DNA of 64,000 nt from Winogradskya humida. Lineage in GTDB: Bacteria; Actinomycetota; Actinomycetes; Mycobacteriales; Micromonosporaceae. Below the pieces are notes generated by a model. The model ran no database searches. It was not told the DNA's origin and was given only the letters and a program-made list of their open reading frames with translations. Shown one piece after another: positions 38,835-47,292 of the stretch. A program made the position numbers and the translations under genes. The DNA is taken from contig NZ_BOMN01000108.1 in assembly GCF_016862215.1 (NCBI RefSeq), forward strand, positions 1 to 64,000, in the 5' to 3' direction. The first letter of the stretch is position 1, and the number at the start of each line of letters is the position of its first letter.

Positions 38835-39389
38835 GGAGAAACCTGTCCAGCGCAGTTCCGGCGGCAGGTGCGAGAGGTCGTTGAAGAGTACGAGCGCAGG
38901 CGGGCGGTCCGGGGTGTAGCGGATCACCGTGAGCGCGCAGTTGGCGGAGTTGAGGCCCAGCCAGCGTTCGGGTGGGGCGCCCAGGGCGTCGCGGACGAAC
39001 CAGGCCACCAGGAAGGCGTGGGTGATCACAAGCTCGTGGGTTTCGATGTCGCCCTCGACCGGCTTGGCGAACCGGTCCAGGGCCTCGGCGGCCCAGCGTG
39101 CACCGTCCGCTCGTTCCTGCGGCGTGTAGCCCTCGAGAACCGGCGGGACCGGGTCGGGGACGAACGGCACGTAGTCGCCGGCCGCAGCCCAGATCTCGGT
39201 GGACGGGGCGTGCACCGCCGCGGCTGTCTCGGCCGCGCGCTGCAGCGGGCTGTGCGTGACGATCGCCAGTGGGACGTCGGAGAGCCGCTCGGCGAGCAGT
39301 TTCGCCTGTTCGCGGCCGGTGTCCGTCAGGCCTCCGGTTTCTGCGGCGTCGCCGTGGCGGGCGAGGTAGAGCCAGCGGGTCGCGGTCAC
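38814..39389 (-). CDS. Histidine phosphatase family protein
   Basis: A 191-aa phosphoglycerate-mutase-fold phosphatase. The phosphohistidine motif is LARHGDAAET (catalytic His about 12), with DTGREQAKLLAERL and HSPLQRAAETA completing the active site, and the second catalytic His in ITHAFLVAW. Substrate unknown. The GTG start overlaps the uppS stop (GTGA), so it is the last gene of recO-uppS-phosphatase. Its end overlaps the NmrA-like gene by 21 bases. Confidence 0.88.
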   Translation of the reverse strand: MTATRWLYLARHGDAAETGGLTDTGREQAKLLAERLSDVPLAIVTHSPLQRAAETAAAVHAPSTEIWAAAGDYVPFVPDPVPPVLEGYTPQERADGARWAAEALDRFAKPVEGDIETHELVITHAFLVAWFVRDALGAPPERWLGLNSANCALTVIRYTPDRPPALVLFNDLSHLPPELRWTGFSSGLVPR

Positions 39390-40180
39390 TGGATCGCCGC
39401 CGACGGGGGCGCGATGGGGTTGGGGATCGCTCCGCCGAAGCGGCGGTCGCGCTGGGCGTAGAGCTCGCAGGCGTACCAGAGGTGGCGGCGGTCGAAGTCC
39501 GGCCAGAGGGTGTCGAGATAGACGAGCTCGGCGTACGCGGATTGCCAGAGCAGGAAGTTGGAGGTGCGCTGCTCGCCGGAGGGGCGCAGGAACATGTCCA
39601 CCTCGGGCACCTCGGGGTGGTAGAGGTAGCGCTGGATGGTCTTCTCGTTGACCTTGTCGGCCTTGAGTTTGCCGGCGGCGACGTCGCGGGCGATCGCGGC
39701 GGCGGCGTCGGCGATCTCCGCCTGGCCGCCGTAGTTGACGCAGAACTGCAGGGTGAGCTTCTTGTTGTTCTTCGACAACTCCTCGGCGGCCTGCAGCTCC
39801 GAGATGACGCTCTTCCAGAGCCGTCCGGCGCGGCCCGACCAGACGATGCGTACGCCGAGGTCGTTGAGCTGGTCGCGGCGGCGGCGGATGACGTCGCGGT
39901 TGAAGCCCATCAGGAAGCGGACCTCTTCCGGGGAGCGCTTCCAGTTCTCGGTGGAGAACGCATAGGCCGAGAGGTACGGGATGCCGAGCTCGACGGCGCC
40001 CTCGATCGTGTCGAACAGCGAGTGTTCACCCTGCTCGTGACCCTTGGTGCGGGACAGCCCACGCTCCTTGGCCCACCGGCCGTTGCCGTCCATCACGATC
40101 GCCACGTGCTTCGGGATCGCGTCCTTCGGCAGGGCGGGCGGTTTCGCGCCGGAGAGGTGCGGGGTGGGCGGACGCGTCAC
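39386..40180 (-). CDS. uppS: Isoprenyl transferase (undecaprenyl/decaprenyl diphosphate synthase)
   Basis: Cis-prenyltransferase making the lipid carrier for cell-wall assembly, 264 aa. Motifs: VAIVMDGNGRWAKERGL with catalytic Asp31, SAYAFSTENWKR, LQFCVNYGGQAEI, DMFLRPSGEQRTSNFLLWQSAYAEL and DFDRRHLWYACELYAQRDRRFGG. Actinobacteria normally carry one short-chain and one long-chain form; this one cannot be assigned by eye. The GTG start overlaps the recO stop (GTGA). Confidence 0.93.
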   Translation of the reverse strand: MTRPPTPHLSGAKPPALPKDAIPKHVAIVMDGNGRWAKERGLSRTKGHEQGEHSLFDTIEGAVELGIPYLSAYAFSTENWKRSPEEVRFLMGFNRDVIRRRRDQLNDLGVRIVWSGRAGRLWKSVISELQAAEELSKNNKKLTLQFCVNYGGQAEIADAAAAIARDVAAGKLKADKVNEKTIQRYLYHPEVPEVDMFLRPSGEQRTSNFLLWQSAYAELVYLDTLWPDFDRRHLWYACELYAQRDRRFGGAIPNPIAPPSAAIQ

Positions 40181-40956
40181 TTCGGGGACTCCCGTCGGTC
40201 GACAAGCGGAAGGGCGCGCAGGTTGCGCTCCATGTGCCACTGCAGGTGGGCGGCGACGAGGCCGCTGCACTCACGGCGTACGGAAGGCTCGGTGTGATCC
40301 GCGACGGACCAGTCACCGCTCGTCAGAGCTGCCATCAACGCCAAGGTCGCGGGCGCGGGGTGCGCAGCGCCCGGGGGCCGGCAGTCGGGGCAGACCGACC
40401 CGCCGGCCGGCACCGAGAACGCACCGTGCGGGCCCGGGGTGCCACAGACGGCACACTCGGAGATCGCCGGCGCCCACCCCGCGAAGGCCATGCCCCGCAG
40501 CAGGTACGCATCCAGCACGAGCGTCGTCGAGTGCTCCCCCACCGCCAGCGCCTTGAGCGCCCCGAGCGTCAGCTGGAACAGCCGCAACGCCGGCTCGCGC
40601 TCCACCGGGCTGAGCCGCTCGGCGGTCTCCGCGATCGCGCTGGCAGCCGTGTAGCGCGGGTAGTCCTCGAGGAACTTCCTGCCGAAGAGGTTCACCCCCT
40701 CGACCTGGCTGATCGAGTGCAGGCTGCTGCCCACGCCTTCCGGGCCGCCCGCGAGCTGCAGGTCGATGTGACCGAACGGCTCCAGCCGCGCGCCGAACTT
40801 CGAGCTCGTCCGCCGCACGCCCTTGGCCACCGCGCGCAGCCGCCCGTGCCGGCGGGTCAGCAACGTGATGATCCGGTCGCTCTCGCCCAGCTTCTGGACG
40901 CGCAGAACCACCGCGTCGTCGCGGTAGAGCTGACGCTTGTATCCGGTGGGCACCAA
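40177..40956 (-). CDS. recO: DNA repair protein RecO
   Basis: Recombination mediator that loads RecA with RecF/RecR, 259 aa. N-terminal OB-fold begins YRDDAVVLRVQKLGESDRIITLLTRRHGRLRAVAKGVR; the C-terminal part holds a zinc ribbon CAVCGTPGPHGAFSVPAGGSVCPDC. Start is either TTG (40956) or the adjacent GTG (40953), both preceded by AGGGGG. First gene of recO-uppS-phosphatase; era lies 2 kb away on the same strand, with the two separated by a lipoprotein gene and an acyltransferase, so the recO-era linkage common in bacteria is loosened here. Confidence 0.92.
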   Translation of the reverse strand: MVPTGYKRQLYRDDAVVLRVQKLGESDRIITLLTRRHGRLRAVAKGVRRTSSKFGARLEPFGHIDLQLAGGPEGVGSSLHSISQVEGVNLFGRKFLEDYPRYTAASAIAETAERLSPVEREPALRLFQLTLGALKALAVGEHSTTLVLDAYLLRGMAFAGWAPAISECAVCGTPGPHGAFSVPAGGSVCPDCRPPGAAHPAPATLALMAALTSGDWSVADHTEPSVRRECSGLVAAHLQWHMERNLRALPLVDRRESPK

Positions 40957-41072
40957 GACATTCTGCCCCCTGCTTACGACAGACCCTTAGGCGGATCTCA
41001 GGGTCATCTCGGGGACAGGTCAGTGGAGGGACCGATAGCCGCGCGGGTACCCGTACTCATAGCGTCTCTCTT

Positions 41073-41864
41073 ATGAACGCGAGCCTGATCCGGCGTACCG
41101 GTGCCATCACCCTGATCGCCGCTGCGGCGGCGGCCTCGCTCGCCGGGTGCGACCGCGGCCTCAGCGCCAAGCTGACCTACGACGACACCGAGAAGGTCAA
41201 GGTCACCGACATCGTGGTGGCCGGCTCCAGCGGGGATGTGTCGGTCAAGACCGCCGCGATCACCGAAACACGGATCAAGCGGATCGTACGCACGGACGGG
41301 CGCGACCCCGGCCAGTCGTACTCGATCTCGGGGAGCACCCTGAAGGTCGACACGAGCTGCGGCATGAACTGCCGGGTGTCGTACGAGATCGAGGCGCCCG
41401 CCGGGGTGAAGGTCACCGGCGAACTGCACTCCGGCAACATCTCGCTCGTCGACGTCGGCACCGCGGACATCAGCGTGAACTCGGGTGAGATCTACCTGCA
41501 GCGCATCGCCGGGGAGGTCAGGGCGGAGTCGACCAGCGGCAACATCATGGCGCACGCGCTCAGCGGCCCGGCCACGCTGAACACCACCTCGGGCAACGTC
41601 GAGGGCCTGGAGATCACCGGTGGCAAGCCGATCACCGCCGAGGCCAGATCGGGCAACGTCGAACTGCACCTGGTCCAGCCCGCCTCGGTCACCGCGAACG
41701 CGTCGAGCGGCAACGTCGAACTGCTCGTCCCGACCGGCAGCTACCGGTTCCGCAGCGAGGTCGGCTCCGGTGAGGTCGAGAGCAACCTGACCAACAGCCC
41801 GGCCGCCACGAACTCCATCAGCGTCACCACGGGCAGCGGCAACATCAAGGTCACCGCGTTCTAG
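41073..41864 (+). CDS. DUF4097-family beta-repeat lipoprotein
   Basis: A 263-aa lipoprotein with signal peptide ending SLAGC (lipobox) and a body of repeating beta strands whose turns read SSGDVSV, HSGNISL, NSGEIYL, TSGNI, TSGNVEG, RSGNVEL, SSGNVEL and GSGNIKV: the right-handed beta-helix pattern of DUF4097 (adhesin-like or toastrack) domains. Extracellular or outer-leaflet location; function unknown, often stress- or envelope-related. It is a single gene on its own promoter between convergent neighbours. Confidence 0.85.
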   Translation: MNASLIRRTGAITLIAAAAAASLAGCDRGLSAKLTYDDTEKVKVTDIVVAGSSGDVSVKTAAITETRIKRIVRTDGRDPGQSYSISGSTLKVDTSCGMNCRVSYEIEAPAGVKVTGELHSGNISLVDVGTADISVNSGEIYLQRIAGEVRAESTSGNIMAHALSGPATLNTTSGNVEGLEITGGKPITAEARSGNVELHLVQPASVTANASSGNVELLVPTGSYRFRSEVGSGEVESNLTNSPAATNSISVTTGSGNIKVTAF

Positions 41865-41908
41865 TCAGCAGGCCCCGGTTCAGCCGGCACCGTTCAGTCG
41901 GGCCCGGT

Positions 41909-42958
41909 TCAGCCGGCTTTGTTCCCAGCCGTTACCGCGACGCTCGGCACGGCGGGTGATATCGGGGCGTTGCGGGGTTTCTTGCCCGGGAGCAGGCGCA
42001 GGGGGCGGTCTCCCGCGGCGTCCTCGGCCCAGCCGAAGAGCAGCACGGCGAGGGTTACCAGGGTGCCGACCACGACCAGCCGCCAGCTGATGCCGTCCCA
42101 GCCGCGGGTGGGCAGCCCGTGCGCCTCACCCCACTTGGTGACGCCCACGATGATCGGCACGTGCCACAGGTAGATCGTCAGGGCGCGGGCGTTCAGGATC
42201 GTCACGAGCCTGCCGGAGCGCGCCGCGGTGGCCACCGGGGCGAACCCCAGGGCGATCAGGACGAACCCCGCGGACCAGAGCGCGTTGCCGAGCGGGATGT
42301 CGTTCAGGTCGTACCCGCGGGGTCCGGGATGGGTGAGGAACCAGGCCGCGCCGGCCGCGGCGAGCACCCCGGCCGCGCCGACGAGGACCCTGCGGTTGAT
42401 CTTGCGCAGCATCCCGTCGTGATGGGCGAACCCGAGCAGCCACGCACCGCCGTAGAGCGCCGCATCGTGCACGATGGGGTGAACGGTCACCCCGGAGAAA
42501 GTGATCACCACGAGCGCCGCGTACGGCACCAGGACCGCGATCTTCGGGAAGCGCCGGAAGATCGGCAGGACCAGCGGCGACAGCAGCACGAACCAGAGGA
42601 AGTCCCGCAGGTACCAGGTCGCGCTCAGGGCCATCGCGCCCCACCAGTTCGCCGGCGGGTCCTGCAGCGGGAAGCCCCAGTAGAGGACCTTCCAGTCCCA
42701 GGCCAGGCCGCTGAGCAGCATGGCAGGCACCGCGATCGCCGACATCACCCAGAACGACGGCAATAACCTGCGCAACCGGCGCTCAACGGCGAGCGGCCCC
42801 GATCTGTCGATCGAGGCCGCCATCAGCGAACCGGCCATCGCGAACATCACCGACATCGCGGGCAGGGCGATGGTGAGCGCCGCCCAGCCCGTGCAGTGGT
42901 AGACCACCACGCGAACTATCGCGATGGCTCGCAACAGGTCCAGGTACCGATTCCGCAT
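41909..42958 (-). CDS. Acyltransferase family 3 membrane protein
   Basis: A 349-aa integral membrane acyltransferase with about ten hydrophobic helices. The N-terminus RNRYLDLLRAIAIVRVVVYHCTGW contains the family motif with catalytic His (H21); the conserved R-x-x-R appears as RRLRRLLPSFWV. Substrates are typically cell-surface polysaccharides, peptidoglycan or antibiotics; nothing adjacent identifies one. A TATA-rich palindrome lies just upstream of its start. Confidence 0.85.
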   Translation of the reverse strand: MRNRYLDLLRAIAIVRVVVYHCTGWAALTIALPAMSVMFAMAGSLMAASIDRSGPLAVERRLRRLLPSFWVMSAIAVPAMLLSGLAWDWKVLYWGFPLQDPPANWWGAMALSATWYLRDFLWFVLLSPLVLPIFRRFPKIAVLVPYAALVVITFSGVTVHPIVHDAALYGGAWLLGFAHHDGMLRKINRRVLVGAAGVLAAAGAAWFLTHPGPRGYDLNDIPLGNALWSAGFVLIALGFAPVATAARSGRLVTILNARALTIYLWHVPIIVGVTKWGEAHGLPTRGWDGISWRLVVVGTLVTLAVLLFGWAEDAAGDRPLRLLPGKKPRNAPISPAVPSVAVTAGNKAG

Positions 42959-42964
42959 AGTAGA

Positions 42965-42978
42965 TGGCTATATAGCCA
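42965..42978. promoter_or_regulatory. Palindrome TGGCTATATAGCCA upstream of the acyltransferase
   Basis: A perfect 14-bp palindrome, extended by flanking GATGGC/GCCATC, immediately upstream of the ATG at 42958 and inside a locally AT-rich stretch. Likely an operator or extended -10 region; the regulator is unknown. Confidence 0.55.
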
Positions 42979-43039
42979 GCCATCGAGATTGCAAACCGTC
43001 GTGAACAACTCCACAAATCCGTTTGGATTGAACCTCTAC

Positions 43040-44902
43040 CTAGAATCCCAGACGACGCAGGAGTTTCGGGTCGCGCTGCCATTCTTTCGCCACACGAATA
43101 TGCAGGTCAAGATAGATCTTCCGGCCGAGCAGCGCCTCGATCTCGGCCCGGGCCCGGGTGCCGACATCCTTGAGTCGCGCACCCTTGGTCCCGATCACGA
43201 TCGACTTCTGGCTGTCCCGCTCCACGTACAGGTTCGCATAGATCTTCGTGGTGTTCCCCTCGACGATCATCTCGTCGACGAGCACGGCGATCGAGTGCGG
43301 CAGTTCGTCGCGCACACCCTCCAGCGCGGCCTCGCGGATCAGCTCCCCGATCAGCACCTGCTCGGGCTCCTCGGTGAGCACGTCGTCCGGATAGAGAGCC
43401 GGCGACTCGGGCAGATGACTCACCAGCACATCGACCAGGTTGTCGACCTGATGCCCCGAAACGGCGCTCACCGGCACAATATCCGCGAAGTTATACAACT
43501 TGCTCACCGCCAGCAACCGCTCCGCGAGCAACGCCGGTCCCACCAGGTCAACTTTGGTCACCACTGCGATCACGGTCGCCTTGAGCTCCGCCATCTCGGC
43601 AGAGATGAACCGGTCCCCGGCCCCGACCGCCTCGTCCGCCGGGAAGCAGATGCCGATCACGTCGGTCTCGCTCCACGTCTCACGCACGAGGTCGTTGAGC
43701 CGCTCACCCAGCAACGTCTTCGGCCGGTGCAGTCCCGGAGTATCCACCAGCACGAGCTGGGAATTCTCCTTGTGCAGCACACCCCGGATGACGTGCCGCG
43801 TGGTCTGCGGCTTATTCGACGTGATCGCGATCTTCTGTCCGATAATCGCATTGGTCAGCGTCGACTTACCCGCATTCGGCCGCCCGACAAAACACGCAAA
43901 ACCGGCGCGATAAACATCATCAACAGGCTTCGTCGGCGTCGCCACCTTGTGCCGATGCCGCTTTTTCTCGGTACGCGCAACAGGCGCCGAACTGTCCTGG
44001 GGAACATCGCGGCTCGGGGGCAGTTCCGCGCCGGACGCACCCTCGACCAGCGGCTCAACCGCCACCGGCCGCCGCTTCGCTTCACTGCTCCGCTCCTTGC
44101 CACCACCCCGCGCAGCTCCGCCCCGCGCCGCGCCACCACGCGCCGCGCCGCCGTCAGCAACAGCAGCACGCGTTGCGGCGCCGTCAGCCTTGGCAGCACG
44201 CGTTGCGATGCCGTCAGCCTTGGCAGCAGGCGTTGCGGTGCCGTCAGCCTTGGCACGCCCAGCACCACCGCGCCCGACGCCGCTTGCCTCGGCGACGCCA
44301 CGTCCGGCCGCACCGCTGCGCTCGGTGGGGCCGTTCCGCGCGCCACCACGCCCAGCGCTGCCGCCTTCGGCAACACCGCGCCCGGCAGCACCAGCACCAG
44401 GCCGCGCGCTTCCGTCACGCCCAGCAACCCGGCGTCCATCGGCGTCAGCACCGCGCCCGGCAGCACCAGCACCGGGTCGCGCGCTTCCGTCGCGGCCGGC
44501 CACCCGGCGCCCGTCGGCGTCAGCGCCCCGCCCGCTCCTTGTGCTGCCCGTGGTCGTCGCGCGGCCCCAGGCACCGAACCCGGACTTGCTGGTGGCCGCG
44601 CCACGCTTGCCCATCCCGACACCACGACGACCACCGGCACCGGCGTCGCCACCAGCCTCGCCGCCCTCGCCACGCCTGCCGGCGCCCGAGCCGAAGCCGC
44701 CCGAGCCGGAAGAGGCCGAACCCGAGCCGGCACCGCGCTTGCCCGCACCGGAGCGGCCCTTCGGCACGCCGGCGCCGCGGGTGGACGATGCCGACCCGCG
44801 CTGGCCCGCCTCGATGGCCTGCTCACGCTTGGCGGCGGCACGCTCGCGGCGGCGCTGGGCGTTGCGTTCTCCGGCAGTGAGCTGCCGATCCGGATCGGTC
44901 AT
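43040..44902 (-). CDS. era: GTPase Era with a long low-complexity N-terminal extension
   Basis: Essential GTPase of 30S maturation, 620 aa instead of the usual about 300. The first 330 residues are a Gly/Arg/Ala-rich disordered extension with a duplicated 25-residue block (GADADGRRVAGRDGSARPGA...) and KADGxATRAA repeats, RGG-like in character. The GTPase domain starts about residue 333, with G1 GRPNAGKST (340-348), G3 DTPGLH and G4 TKVD (KVDLVG), and the C-terminal KH domain with VERDSQKSIVIGTKGARLKDVGT. The ATG overlaps the upstream gene stop (ATGA). The extension is likely RNA- or ribosome-binding; this is inferred. Confidence 0.92.
   Translation of the reverse strand: MTDPDRQLTAGERNAQRRRERAAAKREQAIEAGQRGSASSTRGAGVPKGRSGAGKRGAGSGSASSGSGGFGSGAGRRGEGGEAGGDAGAGGRRGVGMGKRGAATSKSGFGAWGRATTTGSTRSGRGADADGRRVAGRDGSARPGAGAAGRGADADGRRVAGRDGSARPGAGAAGRGVAEGGSAGRGGARNGPTERSGAAGRGVAEASGVGRGGAGRAKADGTATPAAKADGIATRAAKADGAATRAAVADGGAARGGAARGGAARGGGKERSSEAKRRPVAVEPLVEGASGAELPPSRDVPQDSSAPVARTEKKRHRHKVATPTKPVDDVYRAGFACFVGRPNAGKSTLTNAIIGQKIAITSNKPQTTRHVIRGVLHKENSQLVLVDTPGLHRPKTLLGERLNDLVRETWSETDVIGICFPADEAVGAGDRFISAEMAELKATVIAVVTKVDLVGPALLAERLLAVSKLYNFADIVPVSAVSGHQVDNLVDVLVSHLPESPALYPDDVLTEEPEQVLIGELIREAALEGVRDELPHSIAVLVDEMIVEGNTTKIYANLYVERDSQKSIVIGTKGARLKDVGTRARAEIEALLGRKIYLDLHIRVAKEWQRDPKLLRRLGF
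44378..44527 (-). repeat. 75-bp direct repeat in the era extension
   Basis: Two adjacent 75-bp copies (44453-44527 and 44378-44452), coding for the identical 25-residue block starting GADADGRRVAGRDG. Followed by 10-residue KADGxATxAA units encoded by 30-bp repeats. In-frame slippage would change the number of copies without harm. Confidence 0.9.
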
Positions 44903-45270
44903 CGGGTCACCGTGCCCAGCAGCGTGCCGGTCGGGCCCGCGACGTGGATCGGCGCGTCGGCCGTCAGGTCCCGGACGGCTGCGCGGCCCGGCTCGTCGAG
45001 GGTGTCCGCCTCGGTGGTCACCGCTGCGGCCTCGATCGTGCTGGCACCGGCGGCCACCGCGGACGCCACCGCGAGTTGGAGCGCGGTCAGTTTCAGGCTC
45101 GGGAGCGACACCGTCGCCGCGGCATAGGTGCGGCCGTCCTGGTCGCGTACCGATGCTCCCTCGGCGGCACCCACCCGGGCGCGGGCTCCGCGGGCCAGGG
45201 TGACCAGCTTCGCGTCCTCCGCACTGAGTTGGGTGTCCGCGGTTGGAGCAGGAATGGTCTGGTCAGGCAT
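44899..45270 (-). CDS. Cytidine-deaminase-like protein lacking zinc ligands
   Basis: A 123-aa protein in the position where actinobacteria encode a small 'cytidine deaminase' between corC-like and era. It keeps the family skeleton (SAEDAKLVTLARGARARVGAAEGASVRDQDGRTYAAATVSLPSLKLTALQLAVASAVAAGA) but has no HAE or PCxxC zinc-binding motif, so catalysis is unlikely. ATG at 45270 gives an 8-bp overlap with the CorC-like stop; the frame further up is a shadow. Regulatory or structural role in the ybeY-era module is possible; unknown. Confidence 0.82.
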   Translation of the reverse strand: MPDQTIPAPTADTQLSAEDAKLVTLARGARARVGAAEGASVRDQDGRTYAAATVSLPSLKLTALQLAVASAVAAGASTIEAAAVTTEADTLDEPGRAAVRDLTADAPIHVAGPTGTLLGTVTR

Positions 45271-46660
45271 CGGCGTGCTGTCTTTCCTCGGTCTCGGGGG
45301 CGTTCTCTTCGCCGTCGGAGTTGTCCGACGGCGTCTCGATGCGACGTACGAGCACCGAGTCAATGCGGTTGCGGCGGCCGGTCGTGCCTTCCGCGATCAG
45401 GTGCAGGCCGCCGACGTCGACGGTCGCACCGGGGATCGGCACCCGGCCCAGGGTCTGGGCGAGCAGGCCGCCGACGGTCTCGACCTCGTCCGCGGGCAGT
45501 TCCACGCCGAAGATCTCGCCGAGGTCCTCGATCGGCAGCCGGGCGGTGACCCGCACCGCGCCGTCGTCCAGGTGCTCGACCGGCGGGCGCTCGACGTCGT
45601 ACTCGTCGGTGATCTCGCCGACGATCTCCTCGAGGATGTCCTCGATCGTGACCAGGCCCGCCGTGCCGCCGTACTCGTCGACCACGATCACGAGGTGGGT
45701 GCGGGCGGCCTGCATCTCGGAGAGCAGATCGTCGACGGGCTTGGACTCCGGCACGAACGTCGCGGAACGCATCAGCTCGGCGACCGCGATGGCCGGGGCC
45801 TCGGGGTCGCCGTTCTGGGTGCGCCGGATGACGTCCTTCAGATAGAGCACGCCGAGCACGTCGTCGACGCTCTCGCCGATCACCGGGATCCGCGAGAAAC
45901 CGGAGCGCAGGAACAGGAAGAGCGCCTGCTGCAGCGTCTTCGGCGCCTCGATCCACACCATTTCGGTACGCGGAACCATCACCTCGCGCGCGATCGTGTC
46001 ACCCAGCGCGAACACCGAGTGGATCATCTCGCGCTCGCCGTGCTCCACGACGCCACGCTGCTCGGCGAGGTCGACCAGCTCGCGCAGCTCGACCTGGCTG
46101 CCGAACGGTCCCTCGGGAAAGCCCTTACCGGGCGTGACGGCATTACCGATCAAAATCAGCAGCGACGCCAGCGGGTTGAGCACCCGCCCGATCCACCGCA
46201 CGAGCGGCGCGGTGGCCTTACCCACTGCGTACGCGTGCTGGCGCCCGACCGTGCGCGGCGCGACCCCGACGACGACAAAGCTGACCAGCGTCATCGCACC
46301 GGCGGTGACGAGCGCGGCCCGCCAGCCGACGCCCCAGCTGTCGACGGCGACCAGCGCGACCAGGGTCGTCGCGGTCAGCTCGCAGATGAGCCGGAGCAGC
46401 AGAAGAAGATTCAGGTGCCGGACGACGTCCCCGGCGACGGCGGCCAGCGCCGCGGCGCCGCGCTGACCCTCACGGGCCATCTCCGCGGCCCGCGCGGACG
46501 AGACGGTGGCGAGCGCGGCATCGGTCATCGACGCCAGCCCGGCCAGGAAGACCAGGATGACCGCGTAGACGATCAGCTGAACGTCGGGCAGCCCCGCGGC
46601 GGCACCCTCGGCCAGCAGGTAGCCGGGTGTCAGGGTCGGTAGTGCTGAAGAGGGGTCCAT
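45263..46660 (-). CDS. Hemolysin/CorC family transporter-like protein (CNNM-CBS)
   Basis: A 465-aa membrane protein: DUF21/CNNM transmembrane domain in residues 25-180, two CBS domains (around MVPRTEMVWIEAPKTLQQALFLFLRSGFSRIPVIG and TFVPESKPVDDLLSEMQAARTHLVIVVDEYGGTAGLVTIEDILEEIVGEI) and a C-terminal CorC/HlyC domain (VTARLPIEDLGEIFGVELPADEVETVGGLLAQTLGRVP). CorC relatives handle magnesium or cobalt efflux. Downstream of ybeY by three bases and upstream of the deaminase-like and era genes. Confidence 0.9.
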   Translation of the reverse strand: MDPSSALPTLTPGYLLAEGAAAGLPDVQLIVYAVILVFLAGLASMTDAALATVSSARAAEMAREGQRGAAALAAVAGDVVRHLNLLLLLRLICELTATTLVALVAVDSWGVGWRAALVTAGAMTLVSFVVVGVAPRTVGRQHAYAVGKATAPLVRWIGRVLNPLASLLILIGNAVTPGKGFPEGPFGSQVELRELVDLAEQRGVVEHGEREMIHSVFALGDTIAREVMVPRTEMVWIEAPKTLQQALFLFLRSGFSRIPVIGESVDDVLGVLYLKDVIRRTQNGDPEAPAIAVAELMRSATFVPESKPVDDLLSEMQAARTHLVIVVDEYGGTAGLVTIEDILEEIVGEITDEYDVERPPVEHLDDGAVRVTARLPIEDLGEIFGVELPADEVETVGGLLAQTLGRVPIPGATVDVGGLHLIAEGTTGRRNRIDSVLVRRIETPSDNSDGEENAPETEERQHADA

Positions 46661-46663
46661 CGG

Positions 46664-47137
46664 CTAACCGCCGGTCCGCCGCCCGGAGCGCCAGCTCTGC
46701 AGCAGTCGTGCCTGCAGGGCGAACATCTCGCGCTCTTCGTCCGGCTCGGCATGGTCGTAACCGAGCAGGTGCAGCACACCGTGCACGGTGAGCAGGTGGA
46801 GCTCGTCGGCTGCCGAGTGACCGGCGGTGACGGCCTGTTTCGCGGCCACCTCGGGGGCGAGCACGATGTCACCGAGCAGTGCGGGCTCGCCGGTGCCGGC
46901 CTCACCGGGGCCGTGGTCGACGCTGCCCTCGTCCATCGGGAAGGCGAGCACGTCGGTCGGGCCGTCGCTACCCATCCACCGATGGTTGAGCTCGGTCATG
47001 TAGTCGATGTCGACGAGCAGGATCGACAACTCGGCGAGCGGGTTGACCCCCATCTCCTCGAGTGCGTGCCGGGCCACCGCGAGAATCGCGTCGGTCTCGA
47101 CCTCGACTCCCGACTCGTTGGCGATCTCGATGGACAT
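46664..47137 (-). CDS. ybeY: Endoribonuclease YbeY (rRNA maturation factor)
   Basis: Single-strand endoribonuclease in 16S rRNA 3'-end processing and ribosome quality control, 157 aa. The zinc-binding H3xH5xH motif is HGVLHLLGYDH; the core ALLGDIVLAPEVAAKQAV precedes it. ATG at 47137 starts the standard MSIEIANESG sequence; 53 codons of upstream open frame are ignored. It forms the order phoH-ybeY-corC-era, widely conserved in bacteria. Confidence 0.93.
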   Translation of the reverse strand: MSIEIANESGVEVETDAILAVARHALEEMGVNPLAELSILLVDIDYMTELNHRWMGSDGPTDVLAFPMDEGSVDHGPGEAGTGEPALLGDIVLAPEVAAKQAVTAGHSAADELHLLTVHGVLHLLGYDHAEPDEEREMFALQARLLQSWRSGRRTGG

Positions 47138-47292
47138 GTGGTGCTTTACCCCTGATTCGATCGGTCCCATCGCCGGTGGACCCGGCGGTGAAGGTGTTGG
47201 TGGCGCGGCCCGGGCCGGTAGACAACCGGTCCGGGCCGTTACGTCTGAAGTTGTCCCGCTCTTATTGTGCGCTTCCCGGTGTTTCCGGAGCG

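Noticed and set aside
42896..45127. 743-aa plus-strand open frame opposite era
   Set aside because: Mirror of the repetitive era extension; it has no family feature and low-complexity Ala/Thr/Pro content.
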